DNA from: Chara braunii
Lineage: Eukaryota > Streptophyta > Charophyceae > Charales > Characeae
Direction: 5' to 3'
DNA length: 26,453 nt
Assembly (NCBI GenBank): GCA_003427395.1
Contig: BFEA01000542.1
Span: forward strand, 691,163 to 717,615
Under the pieces are notes generated by a model. The model was not told the DNA's origin, ran no database searches, and saw only the letters and a program-made list of their open reading frames with translations. Numbering within the stretch: position 1 is the first letter of the stretch; each line of letters opens with the position of its first letter. Below are positions 9,006 to 19,149 of this stretch, piece by piece. Made by a program: the position numbers and the translations under genes.

Positions 9006-9052
9006 GACCCTACCGGTTTCACCGGGCACGCCTATCCGGATCATCAGGGGTC
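9006..9052 (-). ncRNA. Type I hammerhead ribozyme-like motif
   Basis: On the minus strand every invariant core residue is present. Stem I is GACCC (9052-9048) with GGGTC (9010-9006). CTGATGA occupies 9047-9041. Stem II is CCGG (9039-9036) with CCGG (9025-9022) closing a 10-nt loop. GAA is 9020-9018. Stem III is ACC/GGT (9017-9012) with no loop, and the nucleotide before cleavage is A (9011), giving a GUA site. A stem III without a loop cannot fold in one molecule and suggests action as a dimer, as known for hammerheads of Penelope elements and retrozymes. The usual G-C pair next to the core in stem II is U.U here. It lies about 590 bases upstream of the first PLE ORF on the same strand. Confidence 0.6.
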
Positions 9053-9056
9053 TAAG

Positions 9057-9598
9057 TCATCTTGAAGGACAACTGATCAAGAACAACATATATAAAATAA
9101 CGGAACCAGCTGAACGACCAACTACTCCAAGCCACCGGTAACTTTCACAGAAAGTCGTGACATTTTTTTTAAACCCCAATAGGAAACAACTCGAAACCCC
9201 GAAACAAAAGATACCTCAAGGATAGTTTAGAAATTTCCAAGTACCAAACCCCTACTGCGAGTATCTTCTTACCCAATCATGAAACCCAATCCAAAAAGTA
9301 TCAATAGCAAATACCAACCCAAGACCCGTGTTCAAAACCGGAAGAACATATTTAAGAACAAAGGACTCATCATTACGACGTTACTTGGTCGAAACCTACT
9401 ACCCATTTACTAAAGAGGCAAGGACCAACCAAAATAAACCATATTACGAATATTCAGCTACAACCGACCACTACAGTCGAAAACTGTCCCCTAACACGGG
9501 CGCCTTAGGACCCCTTCCTTTCAACTAGGAACCACCCCCATTCAGTCAAAACTGGTATCCAGTCACTCAACAACCCCCCAAATTTTCTAAAATGGTCT
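9057..9598. other. No gene seen
   Basis: This stretch is A/C-rich on the plus strand, with many ACC and AACC words. A 66-codon plus ORF (9328-9528) has no recognisable feature. It could be part of a Penelope pseudo-LTR or unrelated flank. Confidence 0.4.
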
Positions 9599-9850
9599 AT
9601 GTTAATGAGAATCTACAGATTGGTAATGCATGATAATACAGTTCTCCCCAATGGGCAGAAGAAAACAAAATGGGTCAAAGGTAATCAAGTTTTTAGAATT
9701 AGGGCAGTAAAACAGAAAAGTAAATGGCTGGCCTTTAAACCAGATATACCCATCTCTCAACTGGCGCTGGATCTAGGTTTGACTGCACCAGGAGGCAGAG
9801 GTAGGACCTATTCCAAGGTTGCATATCTTCACAGTGAAATCGACAAATAG
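9599..9850 (+). CDS. Unidentified ORF, possible exon or gene fragment
   Basis: An 83-codon frame with balanced, protein-like composition: NTVLPNGQKKTKWVKGN, then KWLAFKPDIPIS, then GLTAPGGRGRTYSKVAY. I do not recognise the family. It is basic, has no signal peptide or membrane segment, and is followed by an AT-rich stretch and a (TTA)n tract. It could be an exon of a plus-strand gene, a captured fragment, or chance. Confidence 0.25.
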   Translation: MLMRIYRLVMHDNTVLPNGQKKTKWVKGNQVFRIRAVKQKSKWLAFKPDIPISQLALDLGLTAPGGRGRTYSKVAYLHSEIDK

Positions 9851-9951
9851 AATGCTTCGTCCAATAATTATTTTTAAAGACAGTGTGGTTGCTAGATGGA
9901 TGAAGCACGTTAACGTAAGCAGAGAAGCATTTCGCCCAATTAAATGCTTTC

Positions 9952-9953
<2 letters not shown>

Positions 9954-10024
<71 letters not shown>

Positions 10025-10025
10025 T
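9954..10025. repeat. (TTA)n microsatellite
   Basis: About 23 TTA repeats. The poly-Leu and poly-Ile ORFs through it are artefacts. Confidence 0.98.
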
Positions 10026-10042
10026 TAAAGCAATCCCTCACA

Positions 10043-10082
10043 GGTGATAGTGATGTTGGTAAGAGCAGACACCACTATCACC
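10043..10082. repeat. 10-bp perfect inverted repeat
   Basis: GGTGATAGTG (10043-10052) and CACTATCACC (10073-10082) are separated by 20 bases, just right of the (TTA)n tract. It could form a hairpin or be a binding site; its function is unknown. Confidence 0.7.
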
Positions 10083-11644
10083 CTAGGGGAGGCTCCATTT
10101 ATTGGTGGGGAGCTTCACCTGCTGGAAACTGTGTCCAAGATTGTTGGAGAAAATGAATCAGGAAGATGAACCAGGGACCTGTCAGCATTGATTGCCCTGG
10201 AGCCCAAGGGAATGACTGCACAGGTTACGTGATAGATTGTGACTTATTGACTTATGCCTATGCCATTCCAGGATCTTGCTCAAGCAGGCACAGGGGAGGG
10301 TTTGGTAGCTGACAGTTAGAAAGATAAGGATTGGATTCCTTATTCCAGGGGGCGACCGAAAATAGGATCCCCGTCCGCGCTTCCTACAGCCCAGCTATCA
10401 AGCTTCACTGTTGTCCAGGTTGAGCGGTCTGTCTCCACTCCCTACTTCCTACCATACCAACTTAACTCCATCAATGTGTGATTAGGGAGGGGGAAAGGGT
10501 CTGGGAAATCTGTGGGGGGGGGGAGGGGATACTGTCAGGGATCATGGTCCAATCATTAAAACAAAGTCGAAATTTTTTTTGCCTAGCTTCCAATCTCTGG
10601 TCGTCGTCTAGGTGTCAGCCCTCCCATTGGACCCTTGCTATCCTTCCCCCACGTTACCCTCCCAACCGGTCCATGCAGAATTCATTTAGGTAGCGGGTGA
10701 TGTCATATTTTTTTAGAGAGGGGCATTGTCAATTGTACTAATCATGTCCATCAAGTCGTGCTTGTTGTCTCAATTGTGTCGTTGATCATCTCTATTATCT
10801 CGCCCCTCCCCATATGTGCACCATAAATGGCCAGTATGCAACGGCGCCTCCAGATGGCCCACAGTACCACTTTCCTACCAATCGAGAATAGGTTAGAGGT
10901 GAAAACTGAACCTTGGGCAGTTTAATGTCCACAGAGCAGGGATCTCCACTCCCATGGCCAGCCCGTTGTCGGTGCGAATACCCTTACAAGGGTATCCGCC
11001 CTGGGTTTTTGCAAGTAACAGGGAATAAGGTTGATTTAAAGTTTAAGTATACCATGCGGGGCGCGACTGGGTCTATGGTTTACAGTGATTGGATGGTTGA
11101 CTAGAGTAGGGAGCGTATGGGTGCGCAGGGTTGAGGCGTGTGTGATTCCTTTTTCCTTATTTGATGATTGTGGAGTCGACGTTTGGTTGCCGACCAAATT
11201 TTACTTCTGATTAAATTAGGATTAAAAAGATTATGTCTTGTGATTGGAATGCTTGAGCGTGACATGTGTGTACGTACAGAGGTCGACATCGACAACAATA
11301 CGACTTTGAAGCGTTTCCGCAGATCCGCAGGCCGCACAACAACCGCTTATCTAGGGGTACACTAATAAATTGCTTAGCGTTGGGCCTAGCACTATTTGGC
11401 TACGGTGTTAGACTTTCATCCACGAGATTCAAGGATCGAGACCAGCGGCGAAGGCGTAGGAGTATTGTATCTGCGTGAAGAAGCCGAAGGGTTGAGGATG
11501 CGGCGGGGCTATTCCTCTTTGGTTTTGTCGTCAGCGGAGTTGGGGCGGTACTCGCGGTTCCGTTTCCTCGCCTGTCGTACTCCGGCGGCTAAAAAAATTC
11601 TAGATATTTTATTTTTCATTATCATATTATTATTATTTTTATTT
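10083..11644. other. No supportable gene
   Basis: Only short ORFs without motifs are present. G runs (10514-10525) and pyrimidine-rich stretches suggest non-coding or decayed repeat sequence. A plus ORF at 11396-11665 has an AT-driven hydrophobic tail that comes from a T-rich run near 11600-11650 and is not taken as a gene. Confidence 0.4.
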
Positions 11645-11908
11645 TTATGCTTCGGTGTTCCTTGACTTAGCTGCGGCGCTGGATTTAGAGGTCATCGAGG
11701 CGGTCGAGGACTTCGAGTGGGCGCCTCCTTTGTCTGACCTACGGGTTCCTGTGTGTTCGAAATGCCGGCGAAAATTCTTGACCTTGCCGTCATGAAAACT
11801 TAGCCTGGGGAGGTCGACGTGAGTGGGGTCCGTGGTCGTGGCTTCCCTCGCTTCCCACTTGGAGAGCATCGATAGCTTAAAGTGGAAGGGAATTGGTGAG
11901 CATTCCAA
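11645..11908 (-). CDS. Unidentified ORF fragment
   Basis: An 87-codon minus frame contains HVDLPRLSFHDGKVKNFRRHF, whose composition looks protein-like, and a Ser/Lys/Ala-rich end. No family is recognised. It could be a piece of a retroelement gag or chance. It has no clear neighbours on the same strand. Confidence 0.2.
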   Translation of the reverse strand: MECSPIPFHFKLSMLSKWEAREATTTDPTHVDLPRLSFHDGKVKNFRRHFEHTGTRRSDKGGAHSKSSTASMTSKSSAAAKSRNTEA

Positions 11909-13304
11909 ACGGGCCGGTGGGAGGCCGCACTATAGGCCGGGGTTCAATTGGAACCCGTTCTCCACTCCGGTCATCGAAGTTCTATTTTAAATATTTATTA
12001 CTGCCGCCAAGATATATGTCGGGGACCCGCCTCACTTAAGCCCACGCTTAGGCTTGCAGCGGGCCCGTGCATGCGACTCTGCGGGTTGCTATGAGAAACC
12101 GGAGTGGGACTTGTCCGCTGCAGGTCCAAAGAGGTGTTGGGGCCTGTTTGAAGGCAGTGGGACGGAGGAGGCTGTTGTCAAGTGGCATAAATGTTGTCGT
12201 GCCATTCTACTGGTCGAACTTGGGTGTAGGGGCGAAGGACTAATAGAACTGTTCTGTAGTAGGTTTTCCTCAGAAGTTTCCCGTAGGCTGGCTGGAGCAG
12301 TCGAGAAAGCTACAGCGCTGGCGGATCCGGGGTGAGGGAGGCGGCGGAGAGGCTCACAGTGGAACTACATGCAGTTGCTCGTCGGACTTCGGTATAGAGG
12401 CGAAATGCCTCACCAGTCCGGCTGGCAGCTGGTCCCCTCAGAAGGAACTCCGAATAGCCACTCGTCATTTGAGTTGTGCAAGAGGTTACGAGCAGGCAGA
12501 TGGGGCAAGATGCTCAAAGGAATAGTGGAGGTGAGAGGAAGACGAAAGGATAGAGTAGGGGCGAATCCTGAGAACAAGGCAGGGAGGGAGGGAGCCGGAG
12601 GAAGGGCGCAGCAGTGAGAGGATGAGTGAGAAGGGAGCGTGCACCTAAACGGGAAAGTGCGCCGGATGTATACGCAAAGATGGTGGAAGAAAGGCTTGAG
12701 CTGTCGAATGAGCATAGCTCGCTCGATCCTTACCGGAATCGAGCGAGGGAAGAGTCATTTTGGGGGTTTGTGGACCGGGCGAGTACGGTAGTGAAGTCAG
12801 TTTTAGCGCTAGGTTAGTTAAAAGAAAGTTAGATTGGAAAAACCTTGCGCGGAGGTAGTGTAAAGGCAGCTATGGCAGAGGCAAAAACTGTATAGCCCGC
12901 CCGTTCCTTGATAGAATCGAGTGGGGAAAAACTCAACAGAAGGGTTTTAAAAGGTGGCAAAGCTGATTTTGAAGTTAGTTTGAGTAGTAGATTAGTAAAG
13001 TCAGAGTTAGTACGCAAGTAAGGTGTGTGGTGATGTCGAGGAGTGGGATATGACGAATTAGGATGTATTCGTTTTAACGATTCGTAGCAAATATTAGGCA
13101 GGGAGGGGAAAGTTATAGAGGTTTGGAGGATGGGCGAATCTTATGGAAAAATCGGATTCGAAAGTTAGTATCTGGATTGGGCAGTATGGATATCAAGAGT
13201 TGCGGTCGGAGAGAGGAAAATTTTGAAATGGCAATGTTTATTTCCGTGTTTTAACGGAAGATTCATTCGATTTTGCTTATCCTAGTGATAGAAGAGATGT
13301 AAGG
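11909..13304. other. No supportable gene
   Basis: The plus strand is G-rich and the ORFs are short (12054-12335, 12369-12617, 12410-12715) with low-complexity, unrecognised peptides. I see no RNA gene and no terminal repeats. Confidence 0.4.
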
Positions 13305-15116
13305 TCAACCCCAATGCTGGAGACTTACCTGTTGGCCGATGCGATGCTTATCCTGACGGCTGAAGTATGCACAGAGAAAGAGAGAGAGGGCAAGATTCAC
13401 CCGTACGATGGAATTGGCTCCAGAGGCAGAACTGCCGACTGCGGGATGAACCGAAAGTTGGGCTACGATGTCAAACTGAGCGATGGTTCCGTGATGATCG
13501 AGTTCGTCGTTTTGGGCATCGCACGTGAACTTTGCCCGCATATACCGTTACGCCGAGGATCGCTCGTACGGCTTACAACTTGACTTTTGAACCCACCTGT
13601 GCCTATGACCGGGAGCAATCATGATTCGTTCGGGAGTCGAAACAAAAGAGCGCGGAACTGCTGAGGAAGAAGGTGTGAACGAAGAAAGGGGTAAAGAGAG
13701 TGACAAAGAAGGGGTCAAAAAAGGGGGGGGTACCTACCTTGGGCGCTACATCTTTCCACATTCGGGAGAAAAATTCATTGTCCGTTGAATACCTTCCCAT
13801 GTTTTAGCAGAAGGGTGCGAGCAGCAGAGACAAAGAGTGAAAGAGAGAGAGAGAAAAAAAGGATAGGGACGTGAAGACACGTACCTGATCTTGGTGGTGA
13901 TCTATAGGGACGACATCTTCATGCACTTTGGCTGACTGATACTGGCGACGGCAAAACTGCTTCACCGCTTGTAATCAGGATAGGCCGACGGTATGATCGT
14001 AGTTTGAGTGTTGAGTGCAACTGGAGGAGACAGGCTTAGTCCGTATTGCTGTGAAATCGAGTGGACTAGCTCAGTTGGTAAGGCTACTACTAGCTTTCGC
14101 ATGGCATTAGTATAAGCTCCACAGTCCATACAAACCGATAAGAGTGCTGGTATCGTGCTCAGGCTGAAGGCAAACGTGGTAGCAACAAACAAGTAGTTGC
14201 AGAGGCACTGTACCTGCCTATGTTGAACGATTCATTATCAAGATCACATAAGAGGTAACTGTACTCTTCAAAGTTGCTCGTAGTTGCCTTGCCCCACTGC
14301 ACTGTCAGAAGCTTATGAACTTGGCCATCAGGGCGACTAGGCGCATTAGGAAGGGAAATAGTGGACAGTGTTATTAGGAGACTTAATTGTTGGTAGGTGG
14401 GCGGCCTGTCATAAGGGGCGAAGCGATTGTAGGCAGAGGAGTGACGTTGCGGCCTATCTGTTGGCCAAGGTGTTGTCACCCCCAACAATCGAAGTAGCGT
14501 AAGACGGGTCGTGGCATGCCGACTTGTTTGTTAACCGGTGCGTTGCCCGGCCTGTTGGTGGCACTGGAGTGAGGCCGGTCGTAGAGGCTGCACGTTCGCA
14601 CGCTGGCCGGTGTGCTATTCATCCCGCTGGTCGAAGTAGCGCGAGTTCAGCTCTGGGGTAGATAAGTGTCTGACCGTGACTTGATCGAATTCTGGGAGGA
14701 GTCGAGCCTGGGTTTGGACGGATAGTGAACACGGCTACGCTGGGAGATTCTGCGTCTGGAGGAATAATCAAGTTGAGTGAGGAGGTTTTTATTGCGAATT
14801 GAGAGATCATCAGGAAGTCGACAAGTGGCTATTTGACTTTGACTGGCCAAGCTGTTGTGCACTTTGGCCCCTATTATGGGGCCCTCAGGTGCTTGAAGGT
14901 ATCAAGACCCTCTCTTGCGAGTTGAGTTAGTCCCTCTCCTGTATCTTGAGCGTTTGAAACCTCTTCTTCTGCCCTTCTCAATCTAAGTCTAATCATATTG
15001 AGAGAGGAAGGCGGCAGGCGGGATTGCAACTCGTAGGACCGCAACAAGACTCTGTGGGGAGTCTGCTTACCGATTGCGGGAGCTCTATCGGAACTCAAGA
15101 GGAGTTTTCGAGGCAA
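13305..15116 (-). other. Minus-strand ORF fragments with splice-donor-like sites
   Basis: Several minus frames look like exons of one gene: 15116-14874 (RAEEEVSNAQDTGEGLTQLA), 14862-14647, 14488-14205 (ATTSNFEEYSYLLCDLDNES), 14192-13962 (KLVVALPTELVHSISQQYG), 13800-13735 and 13541-13329 (AKFTCDAQNDELDHHGTIAQ). Donor-like sequences follow: GGCAG|GTACAG near 14212, CAG|GTACGT near 13885, AAG|GTAGGT near 13735 and CAG|GTAAGT at 13328. I could not join the exons in one consistent frame and recognise no domain. It may be a host gene or an intron-bearing transposon gene. Confidence 0.3.
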
Positions 15117-15633
15117 GGAACTGAGAGGTAAAGGTTTCGTCTTGCTTCTATAAACCTAGTTATAAACCATATCTGTACATCCTTCTATAGTTTGACTGAG
15201 TAAATTGTGTGCGTCCCTACCTTGATTTTCAGTTTGACTTTTCAGGACACAAACCAGACTCAAGTAAAGGAATGTTTGTGCAAGCTCAGTTTTATTTTTG
15301 TTGTCTGACTGAAGGCAAATTGTAAAAATGGATTGCATCTAGGCAAAAGGTGGGAGGAAGGTTTTATTGCTTCGGTTTGACTGGGTCAACCAAAGGATGG
15401 GAGAGTTTCCATAAGATTGGACAACAGAAAAATTGTGGCAAATTTTCTGACAGGATGATCACATGTGGACATCATATTTCAACCGTTGGAACTGTGTTTA
15501 TAAACTGTTTGGCGGGGGGGGGGTCATGTGTTCCACCAGAAGTGAAGGAAACCAACGCTGACCAAACATTGAAAAAATTGAAACTGGTGTGTCCATTTGT
15601 TAGTCCATTTGTTGAAAGGATGTTGGTCCGTTT
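15117..15633. other. No gene seen
   Basis: Short ORFs only. Two G runs (near 15511-15520) and TTTGAC-rich words occur. Nothing else is recognised. Confidence 0.4.
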
Positions 15634-15762
15634 GTTGACCATTTGTTGACAACTTGTTGAAAACTTATTGAAGACTTGTGGAGAACTTGTTGAAACGTGT
15701 TGAGAACGTGTTGAAACGTGTTGAAAACTTGTTGAAACGTGTTGAAAACGTGTTCACCTTTC
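15634..15762. repeat. Minisatellite, 11-12 bp TTGTTGAAAACn units
   Basis: About ten imperfect copies of a unit like TTGTTGAAAACT or GTGTTGAAACG lie head to tail. One reading frame gives a repeated LLKRVEN peptide, which is a by-product of the repeat. Confidence 0.85.
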
Positions 15763-15949
15763 GTAGAACGTTACGTTCTGTGTTGGGGGAAAAAATAAAA
15801 ATTTTTGGCTCATGTCGTCGGTTTTCGCGGTTTTTTCCCGTCCTTTTCTCCTACTGCACGATACGCTATGCTCTTTCGCAGATGTCAATCGTTGAGTCTT
15901 TCAGTACTCCTAACATGCAACGACCACAATGACCGAAGATAAAGAGAGA

Positions 15950-15976
15950 GTGTCAGAGAGAGAGAGAGAGAGAGAG
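15950..15976. repeat. (GA)n tract at the left edge of the CACTA-like element
   Basis: About 12 AG units end 11 bases before the first subterminal repeat motif. Confidence 0.9.
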
Positions 15977-15986
15977 CTGCAAACAG

Positions 15987-16563
15987 GGTTCACTACTGCG
16001 TGACACAAATTCACCAACATGGCAGTGCGGGACAGACATTGACCCACAGTAGCCAACCTTTGTTTTTGATTGGTGTTGGATTGCATTATTTCATTTTGCT
16101 GACGGATGCGTGAGGGAGCGTCGATTAAATGTTGAGTTGCCCTGCTACAAGCACGGTTCACTACTGCGTGACACAAATTTACCAACATGGCAGTCCGCGA
16201 GAGAGCGTGGCACGCAGTAACCAACCTTCCTTTCCGAGTCTGTAGGATTGTTGTACTTCATTCTATGGACGGACGAGTGCGGGAGCCTCAATTAAATGCT
16301 GAGATGCCCTGCTACAAGCTCGGTTCACTACTGCGGGCCTCAAATTTACCAACATGGTCATCCGCGAGAGAGAGTGACACGCAGTAGCCAACCTTCCTTT
16401 TCGAGTCCGTAGGATTGCGGTGCTTCATTCTATGAATGGACTCGTGAGGGAGCCTCAGTTAAATGCTGAGTTGCCCTGCTACAAGCATGGTTCACTACTG
16501 CGTAACACAAATTTAGCAACATGGTGGCATGAGAGAGAGAGTGGCACGCACTAGCCAACCTTG
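15987..16563. repeat. 167-bp tandem repeat, about 3.5 units, each with an inverted motif pair
   Basis: Units start at 15987, 16155, 16322 and 16489. Each opens with GGTTCACTACTGCG and, some 50 bases on, holds the inverted form CACGCAGTAGCCAACC, so each can fold back. A shared body follows (CATTCTATG, ATTAAATGCTGAG, CCCTGCTACAAGC). The first unit is most diverged. These are probably subterminal transposase-binding repeats. Confidence 0.85.
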
Positions 16564-16723
16564 CATTGAGGACAACCACGGATGGTGTTTTTTTCCTAAC
16601 ATAGTCGCTCTATGACCAATCACACAAATATGAGCATTACAAGAGATTGTACAATTGTGTATCGTAAATGACAGACCATATGTTGTAAGGTGACTGTTCA
16701 AGTGTCACGGTTCAGAGTCTTCA

Positions 16724-16729
16724 TCTCTT

Positions 16730-16827
<98 letters not shown>

Positions 16828-16838
16828 ATGCGCATGCA
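16724..16838. repeat. (CT)n followed by (CG)n tract
   Basis: A CT tract of about 85 bases runs to 16812, followed by GC alternation (16813-16827) and CATGCGCATGC. The second part alternates purine and pyrimidine, the pattern that favours Z-DNA; the first favours triplex. Confidence 0.95.
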
Positions 16839-16854
16839 ATGACCGTCACCTTGT

Positions 16855-16904
16855 GTAATGAACCTTCTGATTCACAGATTCCGTAATGAACCTTCTGATT
16901 CACA
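16855..16904. repeat. 22-bp direct repeat, 28-bp period
   Basis: A 22-base word beginning GTAATGAACC and ending TGATTCACA occurs at 16855-16876 and 16883-16904 without a mismatch. It lies just beyond the end of the minus-strand accessory ORF. Confidence 0.9.
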
Positions 16905-16948
16905 CTATTGTGCTCACCACCTCTCCCCCTCCCCCCCCTCCCCACTGT

Positions 16949-17857
16949 TCAAGGTCTGGCGCACAGACTTTTTGTATCTCTCTCCCCGTCTCTGCTTCTC
17001 TCATGCAGCGGTGCAATGAACTCCAAGTCGAAATCATCATCCGTTATTGTTGTGTTTTGTGGCCCACTCCTGTGGACAGAGGACACGCCAACTTGAAATA
17101 GCGCAACAGCCTTCTCAGCAACGAATACGACACGGTCCAGCTTGAAAATCGAAAAACTCATGACTGTATCGCGGCTGCGGACAGATGATGCGATGTCCTG
17201 CTTTATAGAGACCAATTTTCCTATCTACTCCGCCGCTTTGCTGGTCTTTGTTGTCTGCTCCATTTCACATTGCAGAACCAACTCTGCAAAAGTCAGTTGC
17301 TGCAGGGTCACGCCAAGGTTTACGTTGTCCCTCCTCATCTGGAAAACCTTGGTGAGTACCGTCTTAAAGGCTGGGGCGCCCCAAGGATCGTCGCCGCTCC
17401 GTCTCCACGTTTTGTTCTCCTTCATCTCTGCTCCCATCTTATTGCGAGTAGGGAACTGGTGATCTGTTTGCTGCGATCGTACAATTGGGATCCCTTTTTC
17501 AGCCCAGAATCAATGTTTCAGTTGCCATGTTATCTCTCCACGCATGGTTGTCATCATTCTGTTGCACTCCCCTATGACTGCTCGAATCCCGCACTCCGCT
17601 ACGTGTGATCGCAGTCCTTCCTCCGCGTTCTCCCCTATCAATTTCGCCGTTGTTTGCAGCGTCGTGAAAAATTCATCCTCTGTTGGGTACATAGTTGCGT
17701 CCTTTGTTGTTGAGAACGCAAAGACTTTTGCGACTGACCGGAACAGTTTGTCCTTCATTTTCTTCGAGAATACGCCGCTTTCTTGATTGGCTTGTTGCTG
17801 TCCTCCCCTGCTCGCGCACACTTTTCTTTGCGATTCGTGCCATCTTCTGGAAGACAC
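16949..17857 (-). pseudogene. Accessory protein of the transposon, C-terminal part
   Basis: One minus frame stays coherent across two stops (TGA 17510-17512, TAG 17225-17227). It reads as a helical protein: KDKLFRSVAKVFAFSTTKDA, then TVYP-like YPTEDEFFTTLQTTAKLIGE, RAVIGECNRMMTTMRGEITW, and LQQLTFAELVLQC. No family is recognised. A splice-acceptor-like CTTCCAG precedes its start near 17847. It probably continues the acidic ORF to the right by splicing, but the phases I tried did not join. A TNPA-like DNA-binding helper is one possibility. Confidence 0.5.
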
Positions 17858-18040
17858 ACATTATAACGCACATAATAATATTAAGAACTCGGCATTTCGC
17901 ACTCATTTTCGCACCTGCGAAATTCGACAGCCCGTTTCAACTGTTCGTTCATCACAGCGACATCCTCGCATTAAGGAACTGTCATCACTTTGCGCCGTTA
18001 CCAAGTAATTGTTGTGCAAGAGGAGCAACTGCAGCATATT

Positions 18041-18853
18041 TTATTTACCTTTTTGAACTGCATTGTCGTGCCTCACTAGTTGTCTATCAATGGAGGGCGC
18101 GTCGGCTACGCCTCCCTCGCCGCCATTTTCGGGTTCCCTCGTGCATCGCGTTCTTCCCGGAGATGGGGAACTCTCTCTTCCGTTCACGCTTCTGTCGTCT
18201 TCGCCTGCCCCGTCATCGCCCTCATCCTGCGCTGTGCCGTCGCTGCTCCTTCCGTCCTCGTCATCAGCGTCGTGAGTGTCACGAGAATGTCCGTCGGAAG
18301 TTTCACTGTCACCTCCCTCGTCACTTGTTGCCTCGTTCTCCTCCCCATCATACTTTATTGATATGGACTGGTCGTGTTCCTCTTCTGCTTCCTCTCGGGC
18401 CGCGCTGTGCATATTGTCCGAGCCTCTCAGATCGATCATCTCCACCAATATGTCCTTTTTGTACGTGATTCTCTTCTTTGTCTTGCGGTGCACCTTTGAC
18501 ATTCCGTCTTCCCTCGACCTCTTTTCGGGGGCCTTGGGTGGACGGTTCTCGACGCCGCTGACACGGTTCCATTGGGCAGGAGTCGCAGGGGGTGACTCAT
18601 TGCGTTCTTTCAGCTTTGAAATCTCCCTCTGACTTGATGGGAGAGAAACTTTTGATCCGTTTCTACGGCTGCTGGTCCGCTCCGTTTTTGCATTCTGGGA
18701 TCCGCTTCTGCGATGCTCTCTCCTTTCTTTTTCCTTATCAACCTTGCATTTCTTCCTCCCTTTGTCCTTCTTTCCCACGGCCTGCAAAGACCTGCAAAGA
18801 TCCTCGTATTTTGGCCTTGGAGCCATGACCCTTTTTTCCCCCACATACATCAA
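18041..18853 (-). pseudogene. Accessory protein of the transposon, charged N-terminal part
   Basis: The longest uninterrupted frame of the element (270 codons; likely start at 18826, MAPRPKYEDLCRSLQA). The first half is very basic (KKDKGRKKCKVDKEKERRE, a probable nuclear signal). The second half is acidic and Ser/Asp/Glu-rich (EENEATSDEGGDSETSDG). At 18049 lies AAAAG|GTAAAT, a likely splice donor just before the stop, so the protein may continue at 17846 or nearby. Such basic-acidic layouts occur in CACTA helper proteins and chromatin factors. The family is not recognised. Confidence 0.5.
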
Positions 18854-19149
18854 TGTGAAATACGAACAACAACTGCGTCAGCAATATCGTGCGTCGATCC
18901 ATACACCCCTCAAGTGTAATGGCCGCATTGAGAGAGAGAGAGAGAGGCACAACCAAGATCTTATTGTTGATACTGCGACGTCATTTAAGTTATCAACCTC
19001 TTTGTGCGTCAGAATGACTGTATCTGTATTGTCAGGCGGCACGGGTTCATACAGTCACAATAACAAAAAAAAAACAAGCAAAAAAAACCTTGGAAGATGT
19101 CCCCGGCCATCACCGCGAGAAGGTTGGCTACTGCCGGCCAATCAACTGG

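Noticed and set aside
9819-10156. ORFs with poly-Leu and poly-Ile (apparent membrane segments)
   Set aside because: They are translations of the (TTA)n microsatellite.
14067-14078. tRNA A-box-like word TAGCTCAGTTGG
   Set aside because: No B box (GGTTCGANTCC) follows within 60 bases and no cloverleaf forms; on the other strand it codes a protein-like peptide.
14807-14813. Second hammerhead candidate (CTGATGA on the minus strand)
   Set aside because: No GAAA at the right distance and no stems; the same holds for the CTGATGA words near 126 and 22047.
15678-15932. Plus ORF with repeated LLKRVEN peptide
   Set aside because: The peptide repeat is produced by the 11-12-bp minisatellite; the rest lacks any motif.
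15987-16563. CRISPR-like array of spaced repeats
   Set aside because: Repeats are 167-bp head-to-tail units with similar bodies, not short repeats with unique spacers, and the genome is eukaryotic.
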